64,000 nucleotides of DNA. Origin: Coenobita brevimanus. Its lineage: Eukaryota; Arthropoda; Malacostraca; Decapoda; Coenobitidae. Made by a program: the position numbers and the translations under genes. The stretch's first letter is position 1. Every line of letters starts with the position of its first letter. The notes under the pieces were generated by a model. That model worked only from the letters and a program-made list of their open reading frames with translations. It did no database searches and was not told where the DNA came from. Positions 1 through 10,681 of this stretch are shown one piece after another. Location of the stretch: the NCBI GenBank assembly GCA_032717465.1, contig CM064713.1:9458950-9522949 (forward strand), written 5' to 3'.

Positions 1-397
1 TTTGTTAAATCAGATTCATTAAAAGGAGGGACAAGTTTAACATTTTTAGCCACATCAAAATCATCAGAGCTAGATGATCCAGTTCCACCTTGTTTCATGC
101 GATACTCATGGTCTGCCTGAATCCTGGTAAGTTCAATTTGTGCCTGAGCCTGTACCTGTGGCTCTTGAATACGAGCATTTGCCTCATTAACACGAGCCTC
201 CTGCAGGGCTAGCTGTAACTTAGCTAATTCAATCTGCTTTTGCTCATTTGGAGGAGTTACACAAACAAGCTAAGACCTCATATCAACAATTTGATCTTTT
301 TAGAACAAGGAGAGCGAACAGCAATTCCCACTTGTTGAGCAACAAGCTTAAGTTCATTCTTTTGTTCTGTTTTCTACATCACACACTGTTTGCACAT
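1..397 (-). pseudogene. Gag fragment of a second Gmr1-like Gypsy element
   Basis: On the minus strand this matches the N-terminal half of the Gag gene of the Gypsy element at 25883-27324. The stretch encoding the post-coiled-coil region (GGTGSSSSDDFD) is nearly identical, and the right end reaches the codons for the Gag N-terminus. The middle (about 115-330) has diverged: the alanine/glutamate-rich repeat segment differs in sequence and length, and small indels around 260-310 break the frame. It is cut at the left by the window edge and at the right by the assembly gap, so no LTR is visible. It shows a second genomic copy of this family, but its link to the array to the right is not proven because of the gap. 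Confidence 0.8.
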
Positions 398-497
398 NNN
401 NNNNNNNNNNNNNNNNNNNNNNNNNNNNNNNNNNNNNNNNNNNNNNNNNNNNNNNNNNNNNNNNNNNNNNNNNNNNNNNNNNNNNNNNNNNNNNNNN
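398..497. other. Assembly gap (100 N)
   Basis: A run of exactly 100 N, a conventional placeholder for a gap of unknown size. It separates a Gypsy Gag fragment from LINE-A copy 1, so adjacency of the two is not established. Confidence 0.99.
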
Positions 498-1495
498 TGG
501 AACGTACAGGAGGCTTAGACTGAGAGGTAAGGCGTGGGGCATAAGGGGCGAATGTTAGGTCAGTCTGTGTCTCAATGATGCACATCGCAGGACGGGACAC
601 AACCGCCGATGCATAGGAGATATTAGGCTTGGGAGTTGCATGCAACTTCTTCACCTTCTTCCTCCCATCGTAGAAGGAAGTGCCCTCAGTCGCTTTTACA
701 GTGCAGACCTCTTTCTCCTCCTTCCACTTGGGACAACCCCTCGAGGAAGTGGAGTGAGCATCCTTACAGTGAAAGCAGCACTCAGTCTCGGATGTACAGT
801 TGTCAGCAGAGTGACCTACAGCCGCACACTTGCCACACACGATGTTGGAAGCCCGACAAGCCTCTTCATGATGTCCATAGAGCTAACATTTTGAACAACG
901 AAGGGGATTCGGGATGTACTGTCTTACATTTACAATTTCATATCCTAATTTGACATTTGTAGGTAGAAAAACTTTGCCAAAAGTGAGGATAACAGTGGCT
1001 GTCTTCGTCCTTACGCCTTCCTGATAACGAGTGATGAATCTGGCATCAATTACATTCTGCTGAGCAAGTTCCTGTATGATCTCTTCCTCACTCATCACCA
1101 TGAGATCCCTGCAAGTGATAACACCCTTGCAGGAATTCATGGATGCTGCGATCTTGGCTTCGACATCATGGCAGTGAAACTTGCGCAGCTTTAGCAAGTC
1201 TTTAACCTGAGCTGAGTTGAATGTCTTTACTAGGAGGCCTCCATTTACAGGTTTTTTTTTACTTGTCCACCTCTCCCGCACTGTGGTCAATCACCTTGAT
1301 AATGAAGGGATTGAGTCTGGACAGGGGAGTGGAACCTAGTGCATGAAGCGTTACGAAGGTCGCGTTATTGACAGGTATGTCAAGTGGGGAACGAGTCTGG
1401 CGTCCGTCAGTCTGGGGCCGGTCAGTCACGGTAGGGATGTCGTCAGGACTACCTCTCCCCCTGAAGGGGGGGGAGGCAGTAGGGGCGTCCGTCAT
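498..1495 (-). pseudogene. LINE-A copy 1 ORF1 (Gag-like), broken
   Basis: ORF1 of I-clade LINEs encodes a Gag-like RNA-binding protein that packages element RNA. The start is ATG at 1495 (MTDAPTASPP), the position aligned in all copies. The conserved N-terminal block (VITCRDLMVMSEEE, FGKVFLPTNVKLGYE) is followed by zinc knuckles at the C-terminal side (CGKCAAVGHSADNC, then CFHC...H...C). There are two visible defects: a frameshift in the homopolymer near 1252-1260, and an in-frame TAG at 883-885 replacing the glutamine just after the first CxxC. The last third lies in the gap. It is not expected to be functional. Confidence 0.8.
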
Positions 1496-1883
1496 AGCTA
1501 CCGCTTCCCCCGTGAAGGGGAAGTGGGAAGAGAGAGAAAAACGACCCAGGGGGAAAGTACCTGGGGAAGACCCACCTAGGCTGAGATTACCCTCTCAAAC
1601 CATTCTCAGGAAGACGCGCCTGTGTGTGGCTCACACCCCAGAGTGATCAGTGGGGGGTACACTCAAGAGGTGAGTAAGCAAAGGCAATCTCAGAAATTAG
1701 ATATAGACACCTACTATATCTACTAAGGCCAGGGAGGAAAATGAGGTCTAGCTAACCTAATTTTATTGAAAAACGCCCAAGTGGCGAGCAAAAGGAAAAA
1801 GCTAAAGCCGGTGAGGCAACCCTGCAGCTAGAGGAGAGCTCAGAAACACGTCTTCCTTATCCACGACCATTCATCTAAGTCCA
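498..1883 (-). mobile_element. LINE-A copy 1, partial (ORF1 and 5'UTR)
   Basis: This is the 5' part of an I-clade non-LTR retrotransposon on the minus strand. It consists of the 5'UTR (about 1496-1883) and most of ORF1, cut by the assembly gap. Its 5' end directly abuts the oligo(A) (T-run 1884-1903) of copy 2, as at every other unit junction in the array. It is the most divergent 5' region of the set. The closest relative in the window is the + strand fragment at 63788-64000, which shares several distinctive residues with it, so the two may belong to a separate subfamily from copies 2-6. Confidence 0.85.
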
Positions 1884-1943
1884 TTTTTTTTTTTTTTTTT
1901 TTTGCCTATCGACCATTGAGGCCGGAGCCTCTGGTCATTAATG

Positions 1944-1952
<9 letters not shown>
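1884..1952 (-). other. Unit junction 1: oligo(A) and 3' hairpin of LINE-A copy 2
   Basis: Minus-strand reading gives a hairpin (1911-1936), a short GC-containing spacer, an oligo(A) of 20 (T-run 1884-1903) and then immediately the 5' end of copy 1. The hairpin has an inner stem GAGGC/GCCTC, loop TCCG and outer stem GACCA/TGGTC. In the other copies these are GGGGC/GCCCC, TTCG and AACCA/TGGTT. Both sides of the stem changed together, which argues for a selected RNA structure, probably the 3' signal recognised by the element's reverse transcriptase. Confidence 0.75.
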
Positions 1953-1983
<31 letters not shown>

Positions 1984-2022
1984 AACATCGATGCATATGA
2001 ACATACACACTTTCATGCACAC

Positions 2023-2057
<35 letters not shown>

Positions 2058-2084
2058 TATATATATATATATATATATATATAA
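1948..2084. repeat. (TA)n microsatellite inside the LINE-A 3' region
   Basis: Two (AT)n runs flank a short conserved non-repetitive block (about 1981-2026, containing CACACTTTCATGCA). The same block lies between microsatellite runs in the other copies. The microsatellite is therefore part of the repeating unit and not a target sequence. Confidence 0.9.
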
Positions 2085-2757
2085 TAATTTTTATTTTATT
2101 ATTTTTTTATAGTTTTATTTTTATTATTATTATTTATTTTTTATATTTTTAACCTTATATTACTTATAATCAAAAATACCTAATCTAAAGACCCTAAAAC
2201 TAACCACCTAACAGACAAATCACTAACCTATACTAAATCCTAAGAGACAAATAACTAGACCTACACTAATGTTCAACAAGCCTCGACCAAGAGAACACCA
2301 TCGACTGCAGATATGTAATGCCTTTCTACATGATATACCTGCATTCATCACCTGGTGACTGTCAGTCAAGGCACAACCTAATATAGGGGACATCAATATA
2401 TGAAAGGGAACCAGACGAGTCAGGAACATTTCCATATACGTCAGCTGTCGTCCCTAATTAGAATAACTTAAGCAAGATAGTATAATGTATTTACATAATT
2501 TGTACAAAAAATGAAGAACCTTGCCCAGCAGACCACCATCGACTACAAGTGCCTAATACCTTCCTATATTGCACACTTGCACTCATCAGCTGGTGACTGT
2601 CAGGCGAGGAACTTGGCTTAATGTAGGGGACATCTATATTAGAAATAGATCAGTGAGAGTAGGAACTATTTAAAATATGTCAACTGTTAACCCTAATAAA
2701 TATTACAATATATACATATTTACCGTTGATAAAAACCATAACCACACAGTAAAAAAG
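2085..2757 (-). repeat. LINE-A copy 2 3'UTR with two diverged ~238-bp tandem repeats
   Basis: Next to the microsatellite is an AT-rich block (2085-2200). Two tandem repeats follow (about 2277-2514 and 2515-2755), recognisable by the shared strings ACCATCGACT, CTGGTGACTGTCAG and TAGGGGACATC at an offset of about 238 bases. They have diverged strongly from each other, but each is well conserved between copies 2-5, so the duplication predates the array. No coding potential is seen. Confidence 0.8.
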
Positions 2758-4709
2758 TCACATCACTCTGATCAGTCCGGTCTCTCTCAAGAAAGCCATC
2801 AATTTATCAGTCATAACAATGTCCCCATCACCCAGGATCGTGGAAAGGGTGAAGGGGACGTCTACTGCGCCGCAGTAATTTATAACTGAAGCACGTTCAC
2901 GAATAAATCGCCGACAGCGCACGATGATATGACTGATAGATAACACCGCATTACAGATGTCACAGTGCGGTGGGAAGCGTCTTTCCATATACGGTTTCAC
3001 GTTTGTTAAAATGGTGGCATTGAGCCGTAACCGTGCCAGCACTTTTTCTTCTAGGCGACTAGGACGGTTGGCAGTGTCCCAGTCGCCCAGGTACGGCTTA
3101 CAAGTTGGAATATTTAGTCTGGTCCACTGACCTTGCCACAGAATATTTATTGATTTCTTTCCGAGAGAGAGACTCGACCGTAGATCACGAGGAACGTCCC
3201 AAGTCTCCTCGAGCTCTACAGCCGACTTTGCAAGTAAGTCAGCCTGCTCATTGCCATAGATATGACAATGACCAGGCACCCAGATCAGCGTGAATGACTT
3301 GTTGCATGAATGAGAGTCCGTAGTACAAGATGCAATTGCCTGAAGGGCTGATTTTGAATCTGAAAATATGACAAATGAGTCATGCCTAGAACTGAGAGCA
3401 TAGTCTATGGCTTTGTCAATAACAAAAAGTTCGGAGGTAAACACAGATGTATGAGTCGGCAACCAATACCTAAGTGCACATTCAGTCGACCACACACTTG
3501 CACCCACACATTCATTCGACTTGGAGCCGTCGGTGTACAATTGATGGGACCCAAAGTGACGAACAATGATGTTACGAAACAAGTGGTGGACCTCCGCCTC
3601 CGGCGCCTTGGCCTTTGGTGCTGGGAGCCATGAGACATCCACTGTAAAGCCGAGTGGCTCCCAAGGCGCTATCTTTTTAAACACCAACTTGTCACAGTCA
3701 CTGGGGTCCACACCAAGCTCCTGAGTCAGTAAGTGGAGGCGAACGGCAAGTGGCCGACGCACCCCCCGCAGAAGGTGGTGGTATTGACGCAGGGGGGTAC
3801 AGGCCACATTGCCGATATTTCTTTTATTTAATGTCCTTACACTATAGGACAAGGCCAGGTGGTCACGGCGAATACTGAAGGGAGGCACATTCGCCTCCAC
3901 TTCCATACAAGCCACACGGGTACACCGGACGGCTCCAAGACACATTCGCAAACATTTATTCTGTAGCACATCCAATCCTTTCAGCGTGGCATCGGATGCC
4001 GAGCCATACACCTGAGCGCCATAGTCTAGCTTTGATCAAATAAGGAACTTATACACCATTAATAATGATTTTCTGTCGGCACTCCATTTTGTACCCGCTA
4101 GGTACTTGAGGACATTTAACTGTTTATCACAACGAGCAAGCAAAGTATTAACGTGAAGTTTAAAATTCATTCTATGATCAAAATGTATTCCTAAAAATTT
4201 TACAGAATTTTGAAAAGGTACCGCCTGCTTATCCAAAGTTAAGCACAAATTAGGTACGTTACGATTAGTGAAGACTATAACGGCACACTTACTTACGGAA
4301 AACTTAAATCCCCACTGCAAGGCCCATTGGTGGATGGAGTCAAGGGCTGCTTGAATCCGCCCAGCCGAAAATTGTGCATTACGGGAAGAGTGCCATATTG
4401 CACAATCGTCACCGTAGAACGAGTATTTAAGATTCCTCGGGATGGGAGCTGATGACAGAATATCATTGGTCATAATACTAAATAAAGTAGGACTAAGCAC
4501 ACTTCCCTGTGGCACCCGGTTTTCCTGTATAAAAATATCCTCTGTTACATTACGGGGCAATTTGACAGAGAAAGTTCTGTCCCTTAAGAAATTTGAAATA
4601 AAAACGGGCAAATTTCCTCTTAAACCATAAGCATAGAGCTTCATTAGTATACCATGTCGCCATGTCATGTCATAGGCTTTATGGATGTCCAAGAACACCC
4701 TTATCATGA
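2758..4709 (-). pseudogene. LINE-A copy 2 ORF2, 3' part: reverse transcriptase and RNase H
   Basis: This is the C-terminal part of the replication polyprotein. In order: RT palm (FLDIHKAYD; GSVLSPTLFSIM), the catalytic box, RT thumb, and RNase H with its four acidic positions (YTDGSKS, ELFVIDKA, FSDSKSALQA, NEQADLLAK). A Cys/His motif (CDICNAVLSISHIIVRC) typical of I-clade elements ends just before the stop at 2758-2760. One nonsense change (CGA to TGA) lies at 4036-4038. The catalytic box reads YGDD (4405-4416) instead of the YADD of the other copies. LINE-B interrupts the gene at 4709; the 5' part resumes at 10682. Confidence 0.88.
4702..4709. repeat. Target-site duplication, left (LINE-B copy 1)
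   Basis: TATCATGA, repeated at 10674-10681 after the A-rich tail of LINE-B. Uninterrupted LINE-A copies contain this sequence once, which proves insertion into copy 2. Confidence 0.85.
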
Positions 4710-5317
4710 CCCCACTGTAGGGGGTCACCTTGACGTGGTGGTGGGGCTTGAAGCATGGTTGGCAGTGCCACCTACTTGGGAGGCAAGCCTGCCTTTGTAG
4801 GGTTTGGCATTTGTCGGCCTTGTGGACCAAGCACCCCCTACATCACTGGTAGAGGAGGCCTACTGGTGATGTCAGTCCCTGCCCATTTGCCATCTAGGGC
4901 GGGACCATTGCCTCCCCACGTGTTTGCCGTGCGTGGCGTCCCGTAATGCTGGGAGACGGGAGTCCTGGAGGTTGAGCGATGCTGCATGGTGTGCCCTGCA
5001 GCTAGCAATACACCTCTTTGGTCCCTTATTCTGGCTAGACGGGTGGCCTGGTTGGGCCCGACCAGGTCAATCGGCTGGTCACTGGCTAGCCATCCAGGCT
5101 AGTCACCCAGTGGCTTTAGGGTCAAGTGGGCACTGGGGGACCTGGTGGCTCCTATCGTCCTGGAGTCACCCTTGTCAGGGTCCCTTGGTGGTTACCTGCG
5201 TATACTTTCCCACTACCTCTGGGGTCGCCAGTGGTGCTTTCCCTGGCATATGGCCTCCCCTTGTTGGGCTCCATGGTGGGTGGAGTGGTGGGGGAATGAA
5301 GGTGGTTATTTTTTAAT

Positions 5318-7020
5318 ATGGCTTCAGTTAATATTTTTGCAGGTGACGACCCTGGTTCCGTCCCTGACCATCCTTCAGAGTCTCCCTCCTGTGTGCCTCA
5401 TGTGCCTCTGGCTGGTGAGGCCCACATTGCCACCTTGGAACCATACCTGCCTGGTTCCAGTGGTTTGCGGTCAGTGGCCACTACAAAGGAGAAGAGCCGG
5501 CAACAGACAACAACATCTTGTGGACATGCCCATGAGGTCCTGCCAGGTGTCTATGAGAGGGTTGATTTCCCAAGGTACTACACCATTCGTACTTTGGATG
5601 GTCAGCCTATTGGGAATCTGGACATTTTTACTGTTCATCGGCGCATTGTGTCAATCTGTGGGAGAGAGCCAAAGATTTCAAATCAGGGGGATGGTAGCCT
5701 CATAGTGGAGGTTACATCCCCTGAAGAGGGTTCCCGGCTGGCTGCCCAGTGTAAGGACCCGGATGCACTGTTCACTTGTGTTCCTCATGCCTTTTTTAAT
5801 CACAGTCGAGGTGTTGTTTTCTCCAAAGACTCATTGCGTTACAGTGAAGAGAAGCTGCTTGAAGAACTCCAGGTCCACAGGGTTGTTAAAGTGGAGAGGT
5901 TTCAGAAGAAGGTTGATGGTGTTCTTACCCCAACTCCATCCTTGTTGCTGATGTTCGACTGTACTGTTCTCCCTTCATCCATCAAGGTGGCTTGGTTGTC
6001 CCTTAGGGTCAAACCCTTTGTACCAAATCCATGACGCTGCTACCACTGTCAGATGTACGGGCATGTTGGGCGAGTCTGTCATCATTTGCAATAGGGCCTC
6101 CCAGTGGTGTGTGTGTCAGTTGTGGAGCATCCACTCATGCAGGACAGGACTGTCCTGGACCTGTTTGTTGTTTGCACTGTGGCGAGGCACATCCTGCTTC
6201 ATCTAAAGACTGTGCCCGGTTTTGCTTGGAGAAGGAGATCCTCCTGATCCGTAATCGAGATAAAATAAGCTTTCCTGAGGCCAGGAGTAGAGCTATGTCA
6301 TCTGTTTTCCGTAACGGAGTGTCTTATGCATCAGTTTTGTCCGGTCATAGCCGTCCTCGTCGTCCTATCCAGCAGCAGACCCGAGTTCCTCCTGTTGTGT
6401 CAGCTCCTATGCCTTCATCTGCTGATTCCATGTCAATGCAACAATCTCCCGCACTTGAGATGGTTGCCGCTAAAGTTCAAAACTCGACCTCTACATCTAT
6501 GGTATCCCCTGGTAGTCATGGTGCACATTCTTCATTTGCTAAACGTCATCGTGGTTCCTAGGAGTCTTTGAGTCTTGAAGATCCTCCAAGCAAGGTGTCG
6601 GTCGTGGAGCCCACATCCTCTGTAGTTAGTCCATCTGTGCAACAGCCCTCGGACCCTGATTCTGGGTCTTCGGGGGCTTCTGGGGTGTCAGGTCAGTCTG
6701 GCACCTCTTCCTCCGGGGTATCGGATATTCCTCCTCCGGTTACCTTTGAGGATCCTGTCCTGCCCCCTCCACGTTTGGAGGCCAGGACCCCAATCCCTCC
6801 CACTCGATCTCTTGGTTCACTGGGGGCCCTGGGCAGGGTTCGGAGTAGCTCTTCCTATCCTGCTGGGCAGCGACGGCTGTCTGTGAAGTCTCCCAATACT
6901 TCGCAGACCCCAGGCCCTCGTTCTAGCCATGCTGCTGCCCGTGACAAGCCCCTTAGTGGGCGTATCCGCATTCCCAAGAAGATTGTCTCCCAGGGTTGCT
7001 CAGTGGTTTCCACTAAGTGA
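5318..7020 (+). pseudogene. LINE-B copy 1 ORF1 (Gag-like), broken
   Basis: Gag-like RNA-binding protein of LINE-B. The start at 5318 (MASVNIFAGDD) corresponds to the start in copy 2. The N-terminal domain (PKISNQGDGSLIVEV, CVPHAFFNHSRGVVF) is followed by zinc knuckles (CVSCG...H..DC; CLHCGEAHPASSKDC) and a Ser/Pro-rich C-terminal tail ending KIVSQGCSVVSTK. Defects against copy 2 are a TGA at about 6032 just before the first knuckle, a small insertion in a GT run near 6108 shifting the frame, and a TAG at 6559-6561. The first knuckle is damaged by the frameshift. Confidence 0.85.
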
Positions 7021-7126
7021 CCCTTTCTTTTGTGTATATAGTTCCTCCATTTTAATATTTTTAGTATTTTTTTTATGGTTTTCTGATTGTCCCTCTCCCC
7101 TGCCCCTTTTTATTTTAATAGTTTTA

Positions 7127-10100
7127 ATGGCTAATATTATTCAATGGAACTGCCGTGGTTTACGAGCCAACTGGGAGGAACTCCGTTGGCTTCTGGCTGA
7201 GTATTCACCTGTGTGTGTTTGCCTACAAGAGACAATGGTCGGTGATGCTGCACCTCCCAGTCCACCTGGTTACCAGGTTTTTTATTCAGATCCTCTTCCT
7301 GGACAGGGTCATGGTGGGGGTGTGGCTATTCTAGTACGCAGTGACATACCTTTCACTGCTGTGAGTCTTAACACTCCACTGCAGGCTGTTGCGCTCCAGA
7401 ATTTCTTTCCCTGTCGTTATACTGTATGCTCTTTGTACCTCCCTCCTAGTGCCACTATTGAGAGGGTTGATCTTGAAAATCTTATTCGTGCACTTCCCTC
7501 ACCCTATTTCTTGCTGGCTGACATGAACAGTCATCATCCCCTGTGGGGTGGCTCCACAGCTGATGCTAGAGGTACAATGTTAGCCTCCATTGTGGAGGAT
7601 GTGGACCTGTACATTAATTCTGGTGAAGTTTCTTACTTCCATAGTCAAACAGGTATTTTTACTTCTATTGATTTGTCTCTGTGCTCTGCAGGGGTAGCCC
7701 TGAATTTTACATGGGCTGTGTTACCGGACTTACATGGCAGTGACCACTTCCCTATTTTATTAAGATCGCCACAGAGTGCGCCTCGGCGTCATCTTCCCCG
7801 CTGGCGCTTGGATACGGCGGTCTGGCCGGTTTTTGAGGAGCTGTGTTCCCCGAACCGATGTGTGGAGGATTTTGTCAGCACTGATGCTGCTGTTGAGTAT
7901 TTCACAGACTTACTACACTCGGCGGCACTGCAGAGTATTCCGAGAACAGCTGGTCACTTTCCTTGCCGTCCAGTTCCCTGGTAGACTGATGAGTGTGCTT
8001 CTGTTGTTCGGGCTAAACGTGCTGCTTTCTCCCAACTTCGTCGTCACCGAGGTGACCCTGATTACTTAGCGGCATATAGGAGGGCCCGAGCTCATGCCCG
8101 GTGGGTTATGAAGTAGGCTAGGAGGAAGTCTTAGGCATCATTTATTTCTTCAGTTTCTTCACAGACTCCTCTCACAAAAGTGTGGAAACGGGTGAGGAAG
8201 ATTTCAGGGAAATTTCCCGTTCCCTCTCCTGTTTTATCTCATGCAGGTGTGGTGGTGGCTCATTCTTCGTCTGTTGCCGAGATATTTGCAGCTCATTTTG
8301 CTAGTGTCTCTAGGAAGGACACCTCATCCCCGTCGGCATGCCGCCGACGGCACCTGGAATCTTTGGGCATTAGTTTTCCATCTACTGCGGAGGAATCGTA
8401 TAATGTTGCTTTTTCTGCTTCTGACTTCAGACGGCATTGTCGCAGTGTCGCGACTCGTCTCCAGGCTTGGATGATGTCCCATATGCCTTCTTACACCACT
8501 TGCCTGATGCAGCCCTTCATTTTCTGTTATCACTGTATAACAGAATTTGGTGCAATGGTGGGTTTCTGACCTCATGGGGTATTGCTGTGGTTCTCCCCAT
8601 CCCTAAGCCTGGTAAGGATCACTTGCAGGCCACTAATTATCGCCCTATCTCGCTGACATCTTGCCTTTGTAAGGTCCTCGAAAAGATGGTGAATAGTCGG
8701 CTCGTGTGGTACTTAGAGAAGGGTGGTTACTTGTCTCCAGTCCAGTGTGGGTTTCGGAAGATGCGGTCGACCACAGATGCTCTCCTTTCTTTAGAATCTT
8801 CCAACTGCCAGGCTTTTGCAACTAACCAGCATCATATCACAGTGTTCTTTGATTTGGAGAAGGCGTATGACACTTCCTGGCGTCATGGTATATTGCAATC
8901 TCTTTATGAGTTTGGTCTCCGTGGGCAACTCCCTACTTTTATCCGAGAGTTTTTATCTAATCGTTTTATTCGGGTCCGAGTCGGGAGTGAGCTGTCTACT
9001 GTACGTCTCCTTGAGGATGGTGTGCCACAAGGGAGCATACTAAGTGTTACCCTTTTCGCAGTGGCAATTAACAGCGTTATTTCTGTGCTCCCTGATGGTG
9101 TTCGTGGCTCTCTCTATGTTGACGATTTATCAATCTCTGTCACTGCCTCATGGATGTCAATGGCAGAAAGGAGGATGCAGATGGCTCTCAACCGTGTCTC
9201 TAGATGGGCTGATGAACGAGGTTTTCGATTTTCCTTCAAGAAGACCGTTGCCATGCATTTTTGCCGGTTCGTGGAGTCCAACCTGACCCAAACCTTTTTT
9301 TAGATGGACGTCGTATTTCGTGTTTAAAGGAAACCCGGATTTTAGGGCTGATTTTTGACAGCCGGTTGACTTGAGTCCCTCACTTGAGGTACATAAAAGC
9401 TGAGTGTCTCAGAGCATTGGGTCTCTTGAAAGTTTTAGCACACACATACTGGGGAGCTGATCGCAAGACCCTCCTCCTCTTGCATCAGTCCCTGATTTTA
9501 TCCAAACTTCATTATGGATGTGAAGTTTATTCCTCTGCCTCAGAAGCCCGGCTTCGTATTTTAGATTCCATACATCATGCTGGTGTTCGTCTCGCCACTG
9601 GGGCATTCCGATCTTCCCCGATTTCGAGTTTGTTGGCTGATGCTGGTGTCCTTCCTCTAGACTTGCTCCGCTCTTCCCTTTTGATGAGATGTTGGTATCG
9701 CTTATCTCGTCTCCCAGACTCTGTGCCCTTTGTCAAGGTCTCTCAAGATTCTCGGTCACCTATTTTTGCCACTCGGACATCCTCTCCAAAGCCCTTTGGT
9801 TTCAGGGTGCAGTCAATTATGTCTAGCTTCTCTGTTCCTTCTGTGCCGATCACTCCCCACCGTGTCCCGAGGGTGGGCTACTGGCTTCTCCCCAGGGTGA
9901 CATTTTGTCGTTTCTTCTCATCCAGTAAGGCTTCCTTTCCTTCTCAGGTTTTATTTTCTCTGTTTTTAGAGCATGCCTCTTCTCATGGGGACTCCATACC
10001 AGTTTATACTGATGGATCTAAGTCTGATGTGGGTGTGGGCTTTGGTGTGGTGTTTCCCACCTTCTATGGAGGTGGGAGCCTCCCTATGACTGCTTCTGTT

Positions 10101-10562
10101 TTTACGGCTGAGCTGACTGCTATTTTATTTGCCCTTCAGATTCTCTTCACTCTCCCCCACACTGCTTTTACTGTTTTTAATGACTCACGAAGTCCTCTTT
10201 CTGCAATGGAGTCTTTTAATACCTCTCATCCTTTGGTTTTAGCCATTTTAGAGTGGCTTTTCCTTTTAGGGCGTCGTGGACGTCCTGTAGATTTCTGTTG
10301 GGTTCCAGCTCATGTAGGAGTGGCAGGGAATGAACGAGCTGATCAGCTGGCCAAGGCGGCAGCGGCTCGTCCCCCTCTTGCACAGTCCCCTCTGTATCGT
10401 CTGCCTGCTGCAGATATGCGCTCCTTTATTGCCTTCAGGGTTTGGTGCTGTTGGCAGGAGCATTGGGATGCTGTGAGTGCCAATAAGTTGCGCTCGATTT
10501 GCCAGAAGGTGGGCTCATTCAGTTACCAGGGCTTCCCTCGTCAATCGGAGACTCCTTTTTGA
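7127..10562 (+). pseudogene. LINE-B copy 1 ORF2 (endonuclease-RT-RNase H), broken
   Basis: The start ATG at 7127 gives MANIIQWNCRGLRA, the first motif of the APE-like endonuclease. Later endonuclease motifs (LADMNSHHPLWG, GSDHFPILL), RT motifs (FFDLEKAYDTSW, GVPQGSILSVTLF, YVDD) and RNase H motifs (YTDGSKSDVG, NERADQLAKAA) follow. The gene is broken by a TAG at 7982-7984 (shared with copy 2), further stops near 8115-8135, frameshifts near 8430 and 9270-9380, and loss of the C-terminal ~90 codons including the Cys/His motif. The RNase H second acidic-motif region is intact, but the third reads FNDSRS in place of FSDSRS. It is not functional. Confidence 0.88.
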
Positions 10563-10613
10563 TTGTGTGGCTTATCCTGTTTTTTTTTTTTTTTTTTTAC
10601 TTCTTTGTTATAC

Positions 10614-10644
10614 GGCGGCATATGACCCTGGCAGTTGCACCGCC
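10614..10644 (+). other. LINE-B copy 1 terminal 3' hairpin
   Basis: A GGCGG/CCGCC stem encloses ATATGACCCTGGCAGTTG. The block is almost identical in LINE-B copy 2 (25804-25834) and in the more distant LINE-C (55206-55234), while the 3'UTR upstream of it is not conserved. Confidence 0.7.
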
Positions 10645-10673
10645 ATGATTATTATAAAAAAAAGAAAAAAAAC

Positions 10674-10681
10674 TATCATGA
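10674..10681. repeat. Target-site duplication, right (LINE-B copy 1)
   Basis: TATCATGA, the partner of 4702-4709. LINE-A ORF2 coding sequence resumes here. Confidence 0.85.

Larger units (their letters stand above)
4710..10672 (+). mobile_element. LINE-B copy 1 (I clade), degraded
   Basis: This + strand I-clade LINE starts at the same point as LINE-B copy 2 (CCCACTGTA..GGGGTCACC) and ends in a terminal hairpin plus an A-rich tail. It is flanked by an 8-bp duplication (TATCATGA; possibly 9 bp with one mismatch). It has a 5'UTR of about 600 bp, ORF1 (5318-7020) and ORF2 (7127-10562). Compared with copy 2 it has many more nonsense and frameshift changes. It also lacks about 290 bp covering the ORF2 C-terminus, with the break at about 10555 (GAGACTC|CTTTTTG), so it is the older insertion. 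Confidence 0.92.

Noticed and set aside
4710..4830. Extension of LINE-A RT frame into a novel N-terminus (VHKADKCQ...)
   Set aside because: These codons are antisense LINE-B 5'UTR read through the insertion point; the same string appears at the LINE-B copy 2 junction in Gypsy.
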